Assembly (NCBI RefSeq): GCF_038397715.1
Contig: NZ_CP151633.1
Span: 992,001 to 1,056,000, forward strand
From: Microbacterium sp. LWO14-1.2
Lineage (GTDB): Bacteria; Actinomycetota; Actinomycetes; Actinomycetales; Microbacteriaceae
DNA: 64,000 nucleotides
Reading direction: 5' to 3'
Shown: positions 54,822 to 63,246 of the stretch, piece after piece
How positions within the stretch are numbered: the first letter of the stretch is position 1
Layout: the number at the start of each line of letters is the position of its first letter
The notes under the pieces: generated by a model
The model's input: only the letters and a program-made list of their open reading frames with translations
Databases searched by the model: none
Told to the model about the DNA's origin: nothing
Translations under genes and position numbers: made by a program

Positions 54822-55579
54822 GCGGTCACCTCGGCGGCGAGCATGTAGGCCGAGATCTCCTCGGCGCTCTGGCGGGGGTGGTCGGCGACGATGCGTCCGT
54901 CTCCGAGGAAGAGCACGCGGTCCGCGTAGCTCGCCGCGATCGCGTCGTGAGTGACCATCGCGATGGACTGTCCGTGCTCCCGACTCGCGGCGGCGAGCAG
55001 CCGGAGCACCTCGCGGCCCGTCTGCGAGTCGAGGTTCCCGGTGGGTTCGTCGGCGAAGACGAGGTCGGGCGCGGTCGCGAGAGCCCGGGCGATGGCCACG
55101 CGCTGCTGCTGCCCGCCCGACAGCTGGTGCGGGCGGTGATCGAGGCGGGGGCCGAGTCCGAGCGTCTCGACGAGGCCGTCGATGCGCGCCTTCTCGATCG
55201 CGCTCGGGCGGCGGCCGTCGAGCTCGAACGGCAGCAGGATGTTCCCCCTGGCCGTGAGGGTCGGCACGAGGTTGAACGCCTGGAAGATGAAGCCGACGCG
55301 ACGGCGACGGAGGACCGTGAGGTCGAGGTCGCCGAGACCGGTGATCTCGGTGTCGCCGATCCAGACGCGTCCGTCGGTCGGGGTGTCGAGCCCGGCCATG
55401 ATGTGCATGAGGGTGGACTTGCCGGATCCGGACGGACCCATGATCGCGGTGAACTGGCCGCGGCGGATTCCGACGCTGACGTCGTCGAGGGCGTGGACCG
55501 TGCCCTCTCCCGAGCCGTACGTCTTCTTGAGGTGCTGGACGCGGGCTGCGAGCCCGAGGTCGGTGGTCGTGATCTCCAT
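54818..55579 (-). CDS. ABC transporter ATPase (MacB/LolD type)
   Basis: A 253-aa ATPase. Walker [10 protein letters not shown] at 48-56, '[15 protein letters not shown]' and Walker B '[13 protein letters not shown]' are intact, with the PTGNLD form typical of MacB/LolD/FtsE. The start at 55579 is preferred, since upstream starts fall in the palindromic repeat. The stop overlaps the permease start (ATGA). Confidence 0.95.
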   Translation of the reverse strand: MEITTTDLGLAARVQHLKKTYGSGEGTVHALDDVSVGIRRGQFTAIMGPSGSGKSTLMHIMAGLDTPTDGRVWIGDTEITGLGDLDLTVLRRRRVGFIFQAFNLVPTLTARGNILLPFELDGRRPSAIEKARIDGLVETLGLGPRLDHRPHQLSGGQQQRVAIARALATAPDLVFADEPTGNLDSQTGREVLRLLAAASREHGQSIAMVTHDAIAASYADRVLFLGDGRIVADHPRQSAEEISAYMLAAEVTA

Positions 55580-55663
55580 GACACCGACGCTATTTCCGGG
55601 GCCTCTCCCGGCGCGTCGCTCTGGCGGCGCATCCTCGTACATCCGGAGGATGATCCCCCCTCC

Positions 55664-55757
55664 CCCGAACCACCCCTCTTTATACGAGCCACCCCTCTCG
55701 GGGCGCGACCGAAGGGGGTGGCTCGCGCACAGAGGGGTGGCTCGCGCTGAGAGAGGG
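55664..55757. repeat. Four-armed palindromic repeat, copy 1
   Basis: Two inverted arms (AACCACCCCTC at about 55668 and CGAGCCACCCCTCTCGG at 55685) are matched by two direct arms (GGGGGTGGCTCGCGC at about 55714-55728 and GGGGTGGCTCGCGC at about 55734-55747). It lies between the ATPase and response regulator genes. The same layout occurs at 63130-63210. It could be a mobile palindrome, terminator or nucleoprotein site. Confidence 0.75.
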
Positions 55758-55770
55758 AGGGAGGGAGCGA

Positions 55771-56406
55771 TCAGGCCAGGCCGTGCTCGAACGCGAACAC
55801 GACGAGCTGAACCCGGTCGCGCAGCGCGAGCTTGGTGAGGATGCGGCTGATGTGCGTCTTCACCGTCGCCTCGCTGAGGTACTCGCGCGCCGCGATCTCG
55901 GAGTTCGAGAGGCCGCGTGCGGCGAGGGCGAAGATCTCCTGCTCGCGGTCGGTCAGGGCGGCGAACTGCGGCGGCACCGGCTTGGGCGCCTCAGCGAAGT
56001 GCTCGAACAGCTCGCGCGTCGCGGAGGCCGCGATCACGCTCGATCCGGAGTGCACGGTGCGGATCGCGGCGAGCAGGAACTCGGGGTCGGCGTCCTTGAG
56101 CAGGAAGCCGCTCGCTCCCTGGCGGATGGCCCGGGCCGCAGCCTCGTCGAGGTCGAAGGTCGTGAGCATGACGATGCGCGGCGGGTCGGGCTGGGTGAGG
56201 ATCTCGGCTGTCGCGGTGAGGCCGTCCATGACCGGCATCCTGATGTCCATCAGTACGACGTCCGGGCGCGCCGAGCGGACGAGCTCGATGGCCTCCTGCC
56301 CGTTGCCCGCCTCTCCGACCACGTCGAGGTCGGGCTGCGAGGCGATGAGCATCCGGATGCCGGCGCGGAACAGCGCCTGGTCATCGACGAGTACGACCCT
56401 GATCAT
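55771..56406 (-). CDS. NarL/LuxR-family response regulator
   Basis: A 211-aa regulator. Receiver domain residues 1-120 include D8/D9, phosphoacceptor D54 ('VVLMDIRMP') and K105. The C-terminal LuxR HTH is near 147-200 ('LTDREQEIFALAARGLSNSEIAAREYLSEATVKTHISRIL'). It is likely activated by the kinase encoded just upstream (ATGA overlap) and probably controls the ABC genes downstream. Confidence 0.95.
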   Translation of the reverse strand: MIRVVLVDDQALFRAGIRMLIASQPDLDVVGEAGNGQEAIELVRSARPDVVLMDIRMPVMDGLTATAEILTQPDPPRIVMLTTFDLDEAAARAIRQGASGFLLKDADPEFLLAAIRTVHSGSSVIAASATRELFEHFAEAPKPVPPQFAALTDREQEIFALAARGLSNSEIAAREYLSEATVKTHISRILTKLALRDRVQLVVFAFEHGLA

Positions 56407-57575
56407 GCACCTTCTCCGATCGGGAGCACCGCGCGCACGACGAACTGCGCGCCCTCCCGCTCCGCCTGAAGGCTACCGCCCACGAGCTGTGCGCGCTCGC
56501 GCATGCCGATGAGACCGTGTCCGCCGCTCGGCTGCGACGGCCCGGACGCGACCGTGTTGCGCACCTGGATCTCGACCCGGTCGGGCAGCCAGGCGAGATG
56601 CACGTCGACGGCGCCGTCGCCATGACGGATGCTGTTCGTGAGCGCCTCCTGCAGGATGCGGTAGACCGCGAGCTGGATGGCCCCCGGCGGCTCCCCCGGC
56701 GGCGTGGGGTCGACCGTGATCCGGGGCTCGATGCCCGCCTGGCGCACCTGCGCGAACAGGGTCTCGAGGTCGGCGAGTGTCGGCTGCGGGCCGTCGCCCT
56801 GCCGATGGCGCAGCTGCGTGAGCAGCAGACGCACGTCGCTGAGGGCTCCGCGCGCGGTCTGCGCGATCGTGCCGAGCGCCTCCGTGGCCATCTCGGGCTT
56901 CACCGCGGCGGCGTACCGCGCTCCGTCGGCCTGGGCGATGACGACGGCGAGCGAGTGCGCGACGATGTCGTGCATGTCGCGCGCGATGCGCACGCGCTCC
57001 TGCTCCTCGGCGGCGAGGGATTCGGCCTGCAGCTGGGCCGTGCGCGTGCGGCGAGCGCGCAGCACCACGCGCCACAGCAGACCGCAGACCCAGGCGAACC
57101 CCAGAGCGAGGATCGACAGGATCAGCAGCAGAGTGCCCGTCGAGATCGCGTTCCACCCGCTGGAGGCGTTGAGCACGAGCCCGTTGACGACCACGATGAA
57201 GATCGTGGCGATGAACCCGCCCACGAGGACCGAGCCGAATCCCCACCAGAGCACGGTGCGGGATCCCCACGCCGATGTGGCGTACAGCACCATCAGGATC
57301 GCGACGTCGATGGGCAGCGGACCGAACCCCGCCAGCATCTGCAGGATCGCGCCGGCCCAGGCGGCCATCAAAGCGAGGGCGGGTGACAGCCGACCGATCG
57401 CGACGCCGCCGAACAGGAGGATGCTCGAGACGACCAGGGCCGCGACGGCGGGTGCAGCGAGCTCGCTCGGGTTCGGCGCGTAGAACACGACCGAGATCGG
57501 CGTGAACACGATGAACAGCAGCACTGCGCCCACGATGTCGAGGGTCAGCGCTGTGCGCGAGAGCGGGCGGATCAC
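56403..57575 (-). CDS. Sensor histidine kinase (HisKA_3, NarL type)
   Basis: A 390-aa kinase. Five or six TM segments in residues 12-170 form the sensor. His202 in 'ARDMHDIVAHSLAVVI' is the phosphorylated site and the ATPase domain lies at the C terminus ('GHGLIGMRERAQLVGGSL'). No large extracellular loop is visible, so it is an intramembrane-sensing type, like kinases that detect cell-envelope drugs. The gene pair faces the ABC genes. Confidence 0.93.
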   Translation of the reverse strand: MIRPLSRTALTLDIVGAVLLFIVFTPISVVFYAPNPSELAAPAVAALVVSSILLFGGVAIGRLSPALALMAAWAGAILQMLAGFGPLPIDVAILMVLYATSAWGSRTVLWWGFGSVLVGGFIATIFIVVVNGLVLNASSGWNAISTGTLLLILSILALGFAWVCGLLWRVVLRARRTRTAQLQAESLAAEEQERVRIARDMHDIVAHSLAVVIAQADGARYAAAVKPEMATEALGTIAQTARGALSDVRLLLTQLRHRQGDGPQPTLADLETLFAQVRQAGIEPRITVDPTPPGEPPGAIQLAVYRILQEALTNSIRHGDGAVDVHLAWLPDRVEIQVRNTVASGPSQPSGGHGLIGMRERAQLVGGSLQAEREGAQFVVRAVLPIGEGA

Positions 57576-57634
57576 TCTCCCACGCTACGCGGGGCAGGAT
57601 GCCGACGGCATCCGCCTGCAGATGTATCCGCCGC

Positions 57635-58426
57635 TCAGGCGCGCGCGATGATCTCGCCGTGCGGCACGAGGTACCAGCCGTCGCCGTCGGCAGCCCAGCG
57701 CTTCCACGCCTCGCTGATCTCGTCGAGGTCGTCCGGCGTGGCCATGCCGGACGCGACGAGCTGCCGCGCGAGGGCGGACTCGCGGATGCGATCGGCCCAC
57801 ATCCCGCCCCACCACGCTCGCTGTTCGGGAGTCGCGTAGCACCAGGTGGATGCCGTCGCCTCGACGTCCTCGAAGCCCGCGGCGCGCGCCCAGGAGAGCA
57901 GTCGCCGTCCGGCATCCGGCTCCCCGCCGTTGGCTCGTGCGGCGCGTCGGTACAGGTCGAGCCACCGCTCGAGCTCGGGCAGCACGGGGAACGACAGGAA
58001 GCCCGCGTAGTCGGCGTCGCGGGCGGCGACGACGCCGCCCGGTACCGCGACGCGGCGCATCTCGCGGAGCGCCTGCACCGGGTCGCCCACGTGTTGCAGC
58101 ACCTGGTGCGCGTGCACGACGTCGAAGGAGTCGTCGGCGAAGCTCAGGCCGTGCACGTCTTCGACGGAGAAGTCGAGGTTCGTCAGACCGCGCTCGGCCG
58201 CCAGCTCCCGCGAGAGCGACAGCGCGGCCTCGTCGATCTCGGTCGCGGTCACGTGCGCGACCACCGATGCGAAGTCGACCGTGATGCTGCCCGGTCCTGC
58301 CCCCACGTCGAGCAGCCGGATGCCGTCGTGCAGATGCGGGCGGAGGTACGCCGCCGAATTCGCGATGTCGCGGACGTTGTGCGAGCGGAGAACGGACTCG
58401 TGGTGCCCGTGCGTGTAGGTGGCCAT
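57635..58426 (-). CDS. SAM-dependent class I methyltransferase
   Basis: A 263-aa methyltransferase. Motif I 'LLDVGAGPGSIT' (38-49), motif II acid 'ATEIDEAALS', motif IV 'FDVVHAHQVLQHVGDP'. The C-terminal part is Trp-rich ('CYATPEQRAWWGGMWADRIR'). Substrate is not known; the N-terminal 'MATYTHGHHESVLRSHNVRD' resembles ubiquinone/menaquinone-type and small-molecule methyltransferases. The men genes nearby make a menaquinone link possible, but this is not supported by motif. Confidence 0.9.
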   Translation of the reverse strand: MATYTHGHHESVLRSHNVRDIANSAAYLRPHLHDGIRLLDVGAGPGSITVDFASVVAHVTATEIDEAALSLSRELAAERGLTNLDFSVEDVHGLSFADDSFDVVHAHQVLQHVGDPVQALREMRRVAVPGGVVAARDADYAGFLSFPVLPELERWLDLYRRAARANGGEPDAGRRLLSWARAAGFEDVEATASTWCYATPEQRAWWGGMWADRIRESALARQLVASGMATPDDLDEISEAWKRWAADGDGWYLVPHGEIIARA

Positions 58427-58437
58427 GCTCCAGTGTG

Positions 58438-59541
58438 TCAGGGCGCCGGGTCGCCGACCGACGAGATGTCGCCCCCGAGAGCCCGCCGCACGGCATCGAC
58501 CGCTGACTGCAACTCGAGGCCGGACGTCTCGACGACCACGACGTCGGGATCCTCGCGCGGCTCGACGGCGCCATCGACGATCAGGGCCGCGATCTCGGCA
58601 TCCGTCGCCTCGGCGACATCGTCGCCCGCCAGCCGCGGGCCGCGAGCGGCGCGGCGCTCCCCAGCACGGGTTCGGCGTGTCGGTTCATCAGCACCGAGAC
58701 GCACGATCGCCACCTCGACGTGCGGGAACGTCAGGCGCACCGCGTCCGGGGTGATCGCCTGCGGAGCGACGACGACGAACTCGTGCGCCTGCACCTCGGC
58801 GAACGCCTCGTGCAGGGCCGCGATGCCGGCGAGGGCGAGGCCGTGATCGTGATCGTCGACGTTGGCCGTGAACGCGAGCTGCGCGGCATCCGCGAACCCG
58901 GTCACCAGGCCGGCGGACCACCGCTCCGAGACCAGACGCCAGCCGACCGTCGAGGCGCCGGCGAGGCGCGGACCGGTGAGCCAGACGACCCGGCCGGCTG
59001 CCGTCGACACAGGGCGAAGGGCCCGCGTCGCAGCGCCTGCAGCCGACCCGTTCTGACTCCCGACCCGGTCGATCACGGCATCCGCGACCGCCCCGGCGGC
59101 GAGGCGATCGGTGGCGAGCCTGATCCAGTCGGCGTGGGCGTGCGTCGATTCCGTCGTTCCGGCCTGAAGCGCTCGGCCGACCTGTCCGTCATCCCACCCC
59201 CGCGCCGCGAGGCGTGCGCGGCGCACCGACTCCTCGGCATCCAGCCAGATCGACGTCGCCGGATACCCGTGCGAGCGCGGCGGAGTGCGCGTCTCCGCGA
59301 CGCCGGACACGACGAGGAGGTCCACGCCGACCGCCTCATGCGCACGAGCGATGTGCTGCAGCACGCGTTCCTTCAGGTGCCAGCGGTCCGGATCGCCGCC
59401 GGGTGCGGGATAGCACATGCCGAGCTGGTCGATGTCGACGTAGCCGGTCGGCGTCCCCTCGTCTCCGAGCCGACGCGCGACCTCCCAGGCGACCGTGCTC
59501 TTGCCGACGCCGGGGCCGCCCGCGAGCCTGAGGATCCTCAC
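58438..59541 (-). CDS. P-loop kinase-like protein with second, degenerate P-loop domain
   Basis: A 367-aa protein with two similar halves. The first has Walker A GGPGVGKST at 8-16 followed by 'GYVDIDQLGMCYPAPGGDPDRW', a nucleotide- or aminoglycoside-type kinase pattern. The second half, near 198, has 'LTGPRLAGASTVGWRLVSER', where the Gly-Lys-Ser/Thr core is replaced by Gly-Ala-Ser. That half probably lost ATP hydrolysis. Function unknown. Its last residues are close to the methyltransferase start but do not overlap. Confidence 0.75.
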   Translation of the reverse strand: MRILRLAGGPGVGKSTVAWEVARRLGDEGTPTGYVDIDQLGMCYPAPGGDPDRWHLKERVLQHIARAHEAVGVDLLVVSGVAETRTPPRSHGYPATSIWLDAEESVRRARLAARGWDDGQVGRALQAGTTESTHAHADWIRLATDRLAAGAVADAVIDRVGSQNGSAAGAATRALRPVSTAAGRVVWLTGPRLAGASTVGWRLVSERWSAGLVTGFADAAQLAFTANVDDHDHGLALAGIAALHEAFAEVQAHEFVVVAPQAITPDAVRLTFPHVEVAIVRLGADEPTRRTRAGERRAARGPRLAGDDVAEATDAEIAALIVDGAVEPREDPDVVVVETSGLELQSAVDAVRRALGGDISSVGDPAP

Positions 59542-59596
59542 ACAGCCACCCTACGCATCGCGCTGCGTGCGGCCTCCGCGGGCAGCTGCGGCGCGC

Positions 59597-60751
59597 TCAG
59601 CGCAGCTCGGCGACCGCCCGGCGGATCGCTTCGCGATCGGGCTTGCCCGATGTGAGCAGCTGCAACTCGTCGACGAGGATGAGCCGCGCCGGACGCGCGT
59701 GCTTGCCGAGCTGCTCCGCGACGGCATCCCTGGCGTGCGCGAGCTGCTCGGCCTCACTGCGGCGCAGGGCCTCGCCTCGTGCCGCGACGATGACCGACGC
59801 CTCTCCCCACCGATCGTCATCGACTCCGACGACGACCGCACCGCTCAGCCCAGGCACACTGCGGACGATCCGCTCGACGCGATCGAGGGAGACGTTGATC
59901 CCGCCCGACACGATCACGTTGTCTGCGCGGCCGTGCACCCGCACCACGCCGTCCTCGACGAGGCCCAGGTCGCCGGTGCGATACCAGCGGATGCCGTGCT
60001 CGTCGCGTACGAAGTTCCTGGCCGTCAGTGCGCCGTCGCCGATGTAGCCGTCGGCGAGCATGGGTCCGGCGATGCGCAGCTCGCCGTCGACCGCGCGCAC
60101 GAGGGCCCCGTCGAGCGGGACGCCGTCGTAGACGCATCCGCCGCTCGTCTCGGTCGATCCGTACGTGCGCACGAGTCGCACGCCCAGGTCGTCCGCCCGA
60201 TCGCGCAGCGGCTCCGGAAGCGCCTGACCGCCCACGAGCACGGCACGATACGCCCGCAGTGCCGCCCGCACCGGAGCATCGTCGGCCGCGTCGAGCAGGG
60301 TCGACAGCTGGGCGGGGACGAGCGAGGTGTACAGCTCGGGCACCGCCCCTCCCGCCGCAGGACGCAGCATCGACAGCGTGGCCTCGGCAAAGGACTCCGG
60401 CGAGAACCGGCCCGACAGAGCGACCGGCTCGGTGCCCGCGAGGTATGACCGCACGAGCACCTGCAGTCCGGCGACGTAGCCGGCGGGGAGCGCGAGCAGC
60501 CAGCGTCCGGCGCCCAGACGCACAGCCGTCGCCTCGGCGCTCTCCCGCAGAGCCTCCCCGCTCAGGGCGACCCGCTTCGGGATGCCGCTCGACCCCGACG
60601 TCGCGATCACGACGGCGGTGCCCTGCGGCACCCAGTCCGGCGCGTCGGCGAGCATGCCGAAGCCGAGAGCCGGTCCGCCGTCGAGCGCACGGGCCAGTGC
60701 GCCCCGCAGCTGCGCCGGATCGTCGGCGTCCATCGGGATCAGCGCGACCAT
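59597..60751 (-). CDS. menE: o-Succinylbenzoate-CoA ligase
   Basis: A 384-aa acyl-adenylate ligase. The ATP motif 'TSGSSGIPKR' (51-60), the 'GGQALPEPLRDRADDLGVRLVRTYGSTETSGGCVYDG' region and 'RTGDLGLVEDGVVRVHGRADNVIVSGG' are all present. It activates o-succinylbenzoate for MenB, whose gene is just upstream. The length is short for MenE, as is usual in Actinobacteria. Some Actinobacteria annotate it as an AMP-binding protein. Confidence 0.92.
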   Translation of the reverse strand: MVALIPMDADDPAQLRGALARALDGGPALGFGMLADAPDWVPQGTAVVIATSGSSGIPKRVALSGEALRESAEATAVRLGAGRWLLALPAGYVAGLQVLVRSYLAGTEPVALSGRFSPESFAEATLSMLRPAAGGAVPELYTSLVPAQLSTLLDAADDAPVRAALRAYRAVLVGGQALPEPLRDRADDLGVRLVRTYGSTETSGGCVYDGVPLDGALVRAVDGELRIAGPMLADGYIGDGALTARNFVRDEHGIRWYRTGDLGLVEDGVVRVHGRADNVIVSGGINVSLDRVERIVRSVPGLSGAVVVGVDDDRWGEASVIVAARGEALRRSEAEQLAHARDAVAEQLGKHARPARLILVDELQLLTSGKPDREAIRRAVAELR

Positions 60752-60769
60752 GACCGTGCCCTCAGCGCC

Positions 60770-61681
60770 TCAGTAGTGCCAGGGGAACGATGACCAGTCG
60801 GCGTCGCGCTTCTCGAGGAACGAGTCGCGGCCCTCGACGGCCTCATCGGTGCCGTAGGCGAGACGCGTGGCCTCACCGGCGAAGACCTGCTGCCCGACGA
60901 GCCCGTCGTCGACCGCGTTGAACGCGAACTTCAGCATGCGGATCGCGGTGGGCGACTTGGTCAGCACGGTGCGGGCCATCGCCAGGGCCTCGCGCTCGAG
61001 ATCGTCGTGCGGGACGACCCTGTTGACGGCTCCTGCCTCGTACGCCCGCTGCGCCGAGTACTCCTCGGCGAGGAAGAACACCTCGCGTGCGAACTTCTGC
61101 CCGGTCTGTCGCGCCATGTAGGCGGAGCCGTACCCGGCGTCGAAGCTGCCGACGTCGGCATCCGTCTGCTTGAAGCGCGCCTGCTCGGCGGAGGCGATGG
61201 TGAGGTCGCAGACGACGTGGAGGGAGTGGCCCCCACCGGCCGCCCACCCGGGGACGACGGCGATGACCACCTTCGGCATGAAGCGGATCAGCCGCTGCAC
61301 CTCGAGGATGTGCAGGCGTCCGGCGCGCGCGGGGTCGTGCACGACCTTCTCGTCGTCGGAGTACTTGTAGCCGTCCCGTCCGCGGATGCGCTGGTCGCCG
61401 CCCGAGCAGAACGCCCAGCCGCCGTCCTTCGGGCTCGGCCCGTTGCCGGTGAGCAGCACGGCGCCGATCCGCGGATCCTGACGGGCGATGTCGAGCGCGC
61501 GATACAGCTCGTCAACCGTGTGCGGACGGAACGCGTTGCGCACCTCGGGGCGGTTGAAGGCGATGCGGGCGACGCCGCCGTCGTGCGTGACGTGGGCGGT
61601 GATGTCGGTGTAGTCCTCGGCGCCGGGCGCGAGCACCCATTCGTCGGGGTCGAACAGGTCGGAGACGAATGCGCTGGTCAC
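60770..61681 (-). CDS. menB: 1,4-Dihydroxy-2-naphthoyl-CoA synthase
   Basis: A 303-aa crotonase-fold enzyme. 'EDYTDITAHVTHDGGVARIAFNRPEVRNAFRP', the oxyanion segment 'FCSGGDQRIRGRDGYK' and 'PGWAAGGGHSLHVVCDLTIASAEQARFKQTDADVGSFDAGYGS' are typical of MenB. It converts o-succinylbenzoyl-CoA to DHNA-CoA. The 18-base gap to menE indicates co-transcription. MenC, the preceding pathway step, is encoded by the gene at the window end. Confidence 0.96.
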   Translation of the reverse strand: MTSAFVSDLFDPDEWVLAPGAEDYTDITAHVTHDGGVARIAFNRPEVRNAFRPHTVDELYRALDIARQDPRIGAVLLTGNGPSPKDGGWAFCSGGDQRIRGRDGYKYSDDEKVVHDPARAGRLHILEVQRLIRFMPKVVIAVVPGWAAGGGHSLHVVCDLTIASAEQARFKQTDADVGSFDAGYGSAYMARQTGQKFAREVFFLAEEYSAQRAYEAGAVNRVVPHDDLEREALAMARTVLTKSPTAIRMLKFAFNAVDDGLVGQQVFAGEATRLAYGTDEAVEGRDSFLEKRDADWSSFPWHY

Positions 61682-61712
61682 GGCATCCAGCCTATTCCCG
61701 CGCGCCCGCCGC

Positions 61713-62711
61713 TCACGAGCGGCGAGCGCGCAGCGCCTTGATCCAGCCGTCGATCGCGTCCCACAGGCCGCTCCCGACGATCACCACGCCGAGGATGACG
61801 GAGAGGACGTTCATGACCCCGCCCTGCTCGGCGGCTCGCGCGTCGGCCTCCGCCAGCCCCGCGGCATGCTCGACTGCCAGATACTCCAGGAACCCCGGGT
61901 TCACGAGCTGGTCGGAGAGGAGCAGGTACAGGGCGAACACGACGAAGGCGACCGCGAGCAGGGTGTTCACCACGGCGGCGCCGGTCGTCCAGCGCCTCGC
62001 ACGGTACACGGCGACAGCGAGCACGAGTTCGCCCACCATCAGGGCGAGCAGCACGCCCATGCCGACCGGCCAGAGCGCCGGATCGAGGATCGGCACCGGC
62101 ACGCCGTCGTCACGGACGAAGCCGCGCAGTGCATCCCACAGGATCGCGCCGGCGGCCGCGCCGAGGAAGACGACGGTGGCGATCAGGTCGGCGCGCCGCG
62201 GCCCCGGATCCGACGGGTCGGGCAGGCGATCGGGGTTCCACGACCAGCGAGGGGCGGTGGCGGTGCGCTCCAGGATCGCGAACACGAGGGTCGTCCAGAA
62301 CCCGACGTGCACGATCGACAGCACGATCACGGTCGCCACCGCGCCCACGGTCTCGCCGAAGGTCGCGAATTCGAAGACCTTTCCGAGGGCGACGCCCGCT
62401 GCCGCGAAGGTGGGGACGATCCAGAGCAGCACCTTCAGCAGGCGCCACCACGCGAGATAGTACTTCGGCCCGATGAGCTGCAGCGGTCGATCGGCGTAGC
62501 CGGCCGCGAGGACGCCGGGGTCGCCGAGTTCGACGATCACGGCGCGCTCGGCGCTCTGCGGGTCCTCGCCCTGCTCCCGTCGGGCTTCGACGGCATCGGC
62601 GATGGATGCTTCGAGCTCGGCCCGCACATCGTCCTGCACTTCGGGCGGCAGGCTGCGGACCGTCGCGCTGATGTAGCGCTCGGTGAGGGTGGCGGTGCCG
62701 GTGGTGGGCAT
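61713..62711 (-). CDS. Permease-prefix membrane protein of PadR operon
   Basis: A 332-aa protein with a soluble N terminus (about 1-95, 'LTERYISATVRSLPPEVQDDVRAELEASIADAVE') and about seven TM segments after it. This resembles permease-prefix-domain proteins and HAAS-type membrane proteins found with PadR regulators. The gap to the PadR stop is one base, so the two genes are co-transcribed. The role may be envelope-stress or drug response, by analogy. Confidence 0.8.
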   Translation of the reverse strand: MPTTGTATLTERYISATVRSLPPEVQDDVRAELEASIADAVEARREQGEDPQSAERAVIVELGDPGVLAAGYADRPLQLIGPKYYLAWWRLLKVLLWIVPTFAAAGVALGKVFEFATFGETVGAVATVIVLSIVHVGFWTTLVFAILERTATAPRWSWNPDRLPDPSDPGPRRADLIATVVFLGAAAGAILWDALRGFVRDDGVPVPILDPALWPVGMGVLLALMVGELVLAVAVYRARRWTTGAAVVNTLLAVAFVVFALYLLLSDQLVNPGFLEYLAVEHAAGLAEADARAAEQGGVMNVLSVILGVVIVGSGLWDAIDGWIKALRARRS

Positions 62712-62712
62712 G

Positions 62713-63045
62713 TCAGTTCTCCTCTGCGGTGAGAGAGGCGATGGCGGTGGTGAGTGCGCGCCATTCGTCTGTGAGTGTGTCGGCGAGCCGGACGCCGGCC
62801 TCGGAGGTGCGGTAGAACTTGCGCGGCCGAGCCTCGTCGGTGTTCCACTCGCTGGTCAGGTACCCCTGCTTCTCGAGACGACGCAGCAGCGGGTAGAGCG
62901 TGTTCGCATCGGTGGCGAACCCGCGGGCGTCGAGCTGCTCGAGCAGGCCGTAGCCGTATCCCGCTGTGCGAAGCAACTGCAGGCAGGCCAGCACCACGGT
63001 GCCGCGCCGCAGCTCCTGCAGGTGGGTGTCGAGCGTTTCGTTCAT
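62713..63045 (-). CDS. PadR-family transcriptional regulator
   Basis: A 110-aa winged-helix regulator. The PadR start 'LRRGTVVLACLQLLRTAGYGYGLLEQLD' and wing 'ATDANTLYPLLRRLEKQGYLTSEWN' are clear, and 'RKFYRTSEAGVR' follows. The ATG at 63045 is preferred over 63054, which lies inside the -10 element. It probably controls its own operon with the membrane protein. No Shine-Dalgarno is seen; see the promoter entry. Confidence 0.93.
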   Translation of the reverse strand: MNETLDTHLQELRRGTVVLACLQLLRTAGYGYGLLEQLDARGFATDANTLYPLLRRLEKQGYLTSEWNTDEARPRKFYRTSEAGVRLADTLTDEWRALTTAIASLTAEEN

Positions 63046-63052
63046 GACGATC

Positions 63053-63087
63053 ACATTACTGTGCGAGACACACTATTGTCAATGACA
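63053..63087 (-). promoter_or_regulatory. PadR operon promoter with overlapping operator
   Basis: On the minus strand -35 TTGACA (63077-63082) and -10 TAATGT (63053-63058) are spaced by 18 bases. A perfect inverted repeat TGTCA-A-TGACA (63077-63087) covers the -35 box. Transcription should start within a few bases of ATG 63045, so the mRNA is probably leaderless. Confidence 0.75.
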
Positions 63088-63129
63088 CTTACATGCGTGG
63101 CGCGCGCCTCCGATCCGGCGACTCATTGC

Positions 63130-63210
63130 CGAGCCACCCCCTCGTGGGCGAGCCACCCCCTCGGGGCAGGCTCGAAGGGGGTGGCTCGCACCGAGAGGGG
63201 TGGTTCGCGC
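63130..63210. repeat. Four-armed palindromic repeat, copy 2
   Basis: CGAGCCACCCCCTCG at about 63130 and again at about 63149 are matched by GAAGGGGGTGGCTCGC (63174-63189) and GAGAGGGGTGGTTCGCGC (63193-63210). The layout and sequence match the copy at 55664-55757. It lies between the divergent padR and menC genes. Confidence 0.75.
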
Positions 63211-63246
63211 CGAGTTCGACTCCCCGAGACAGAGCAGAATGGGCAC

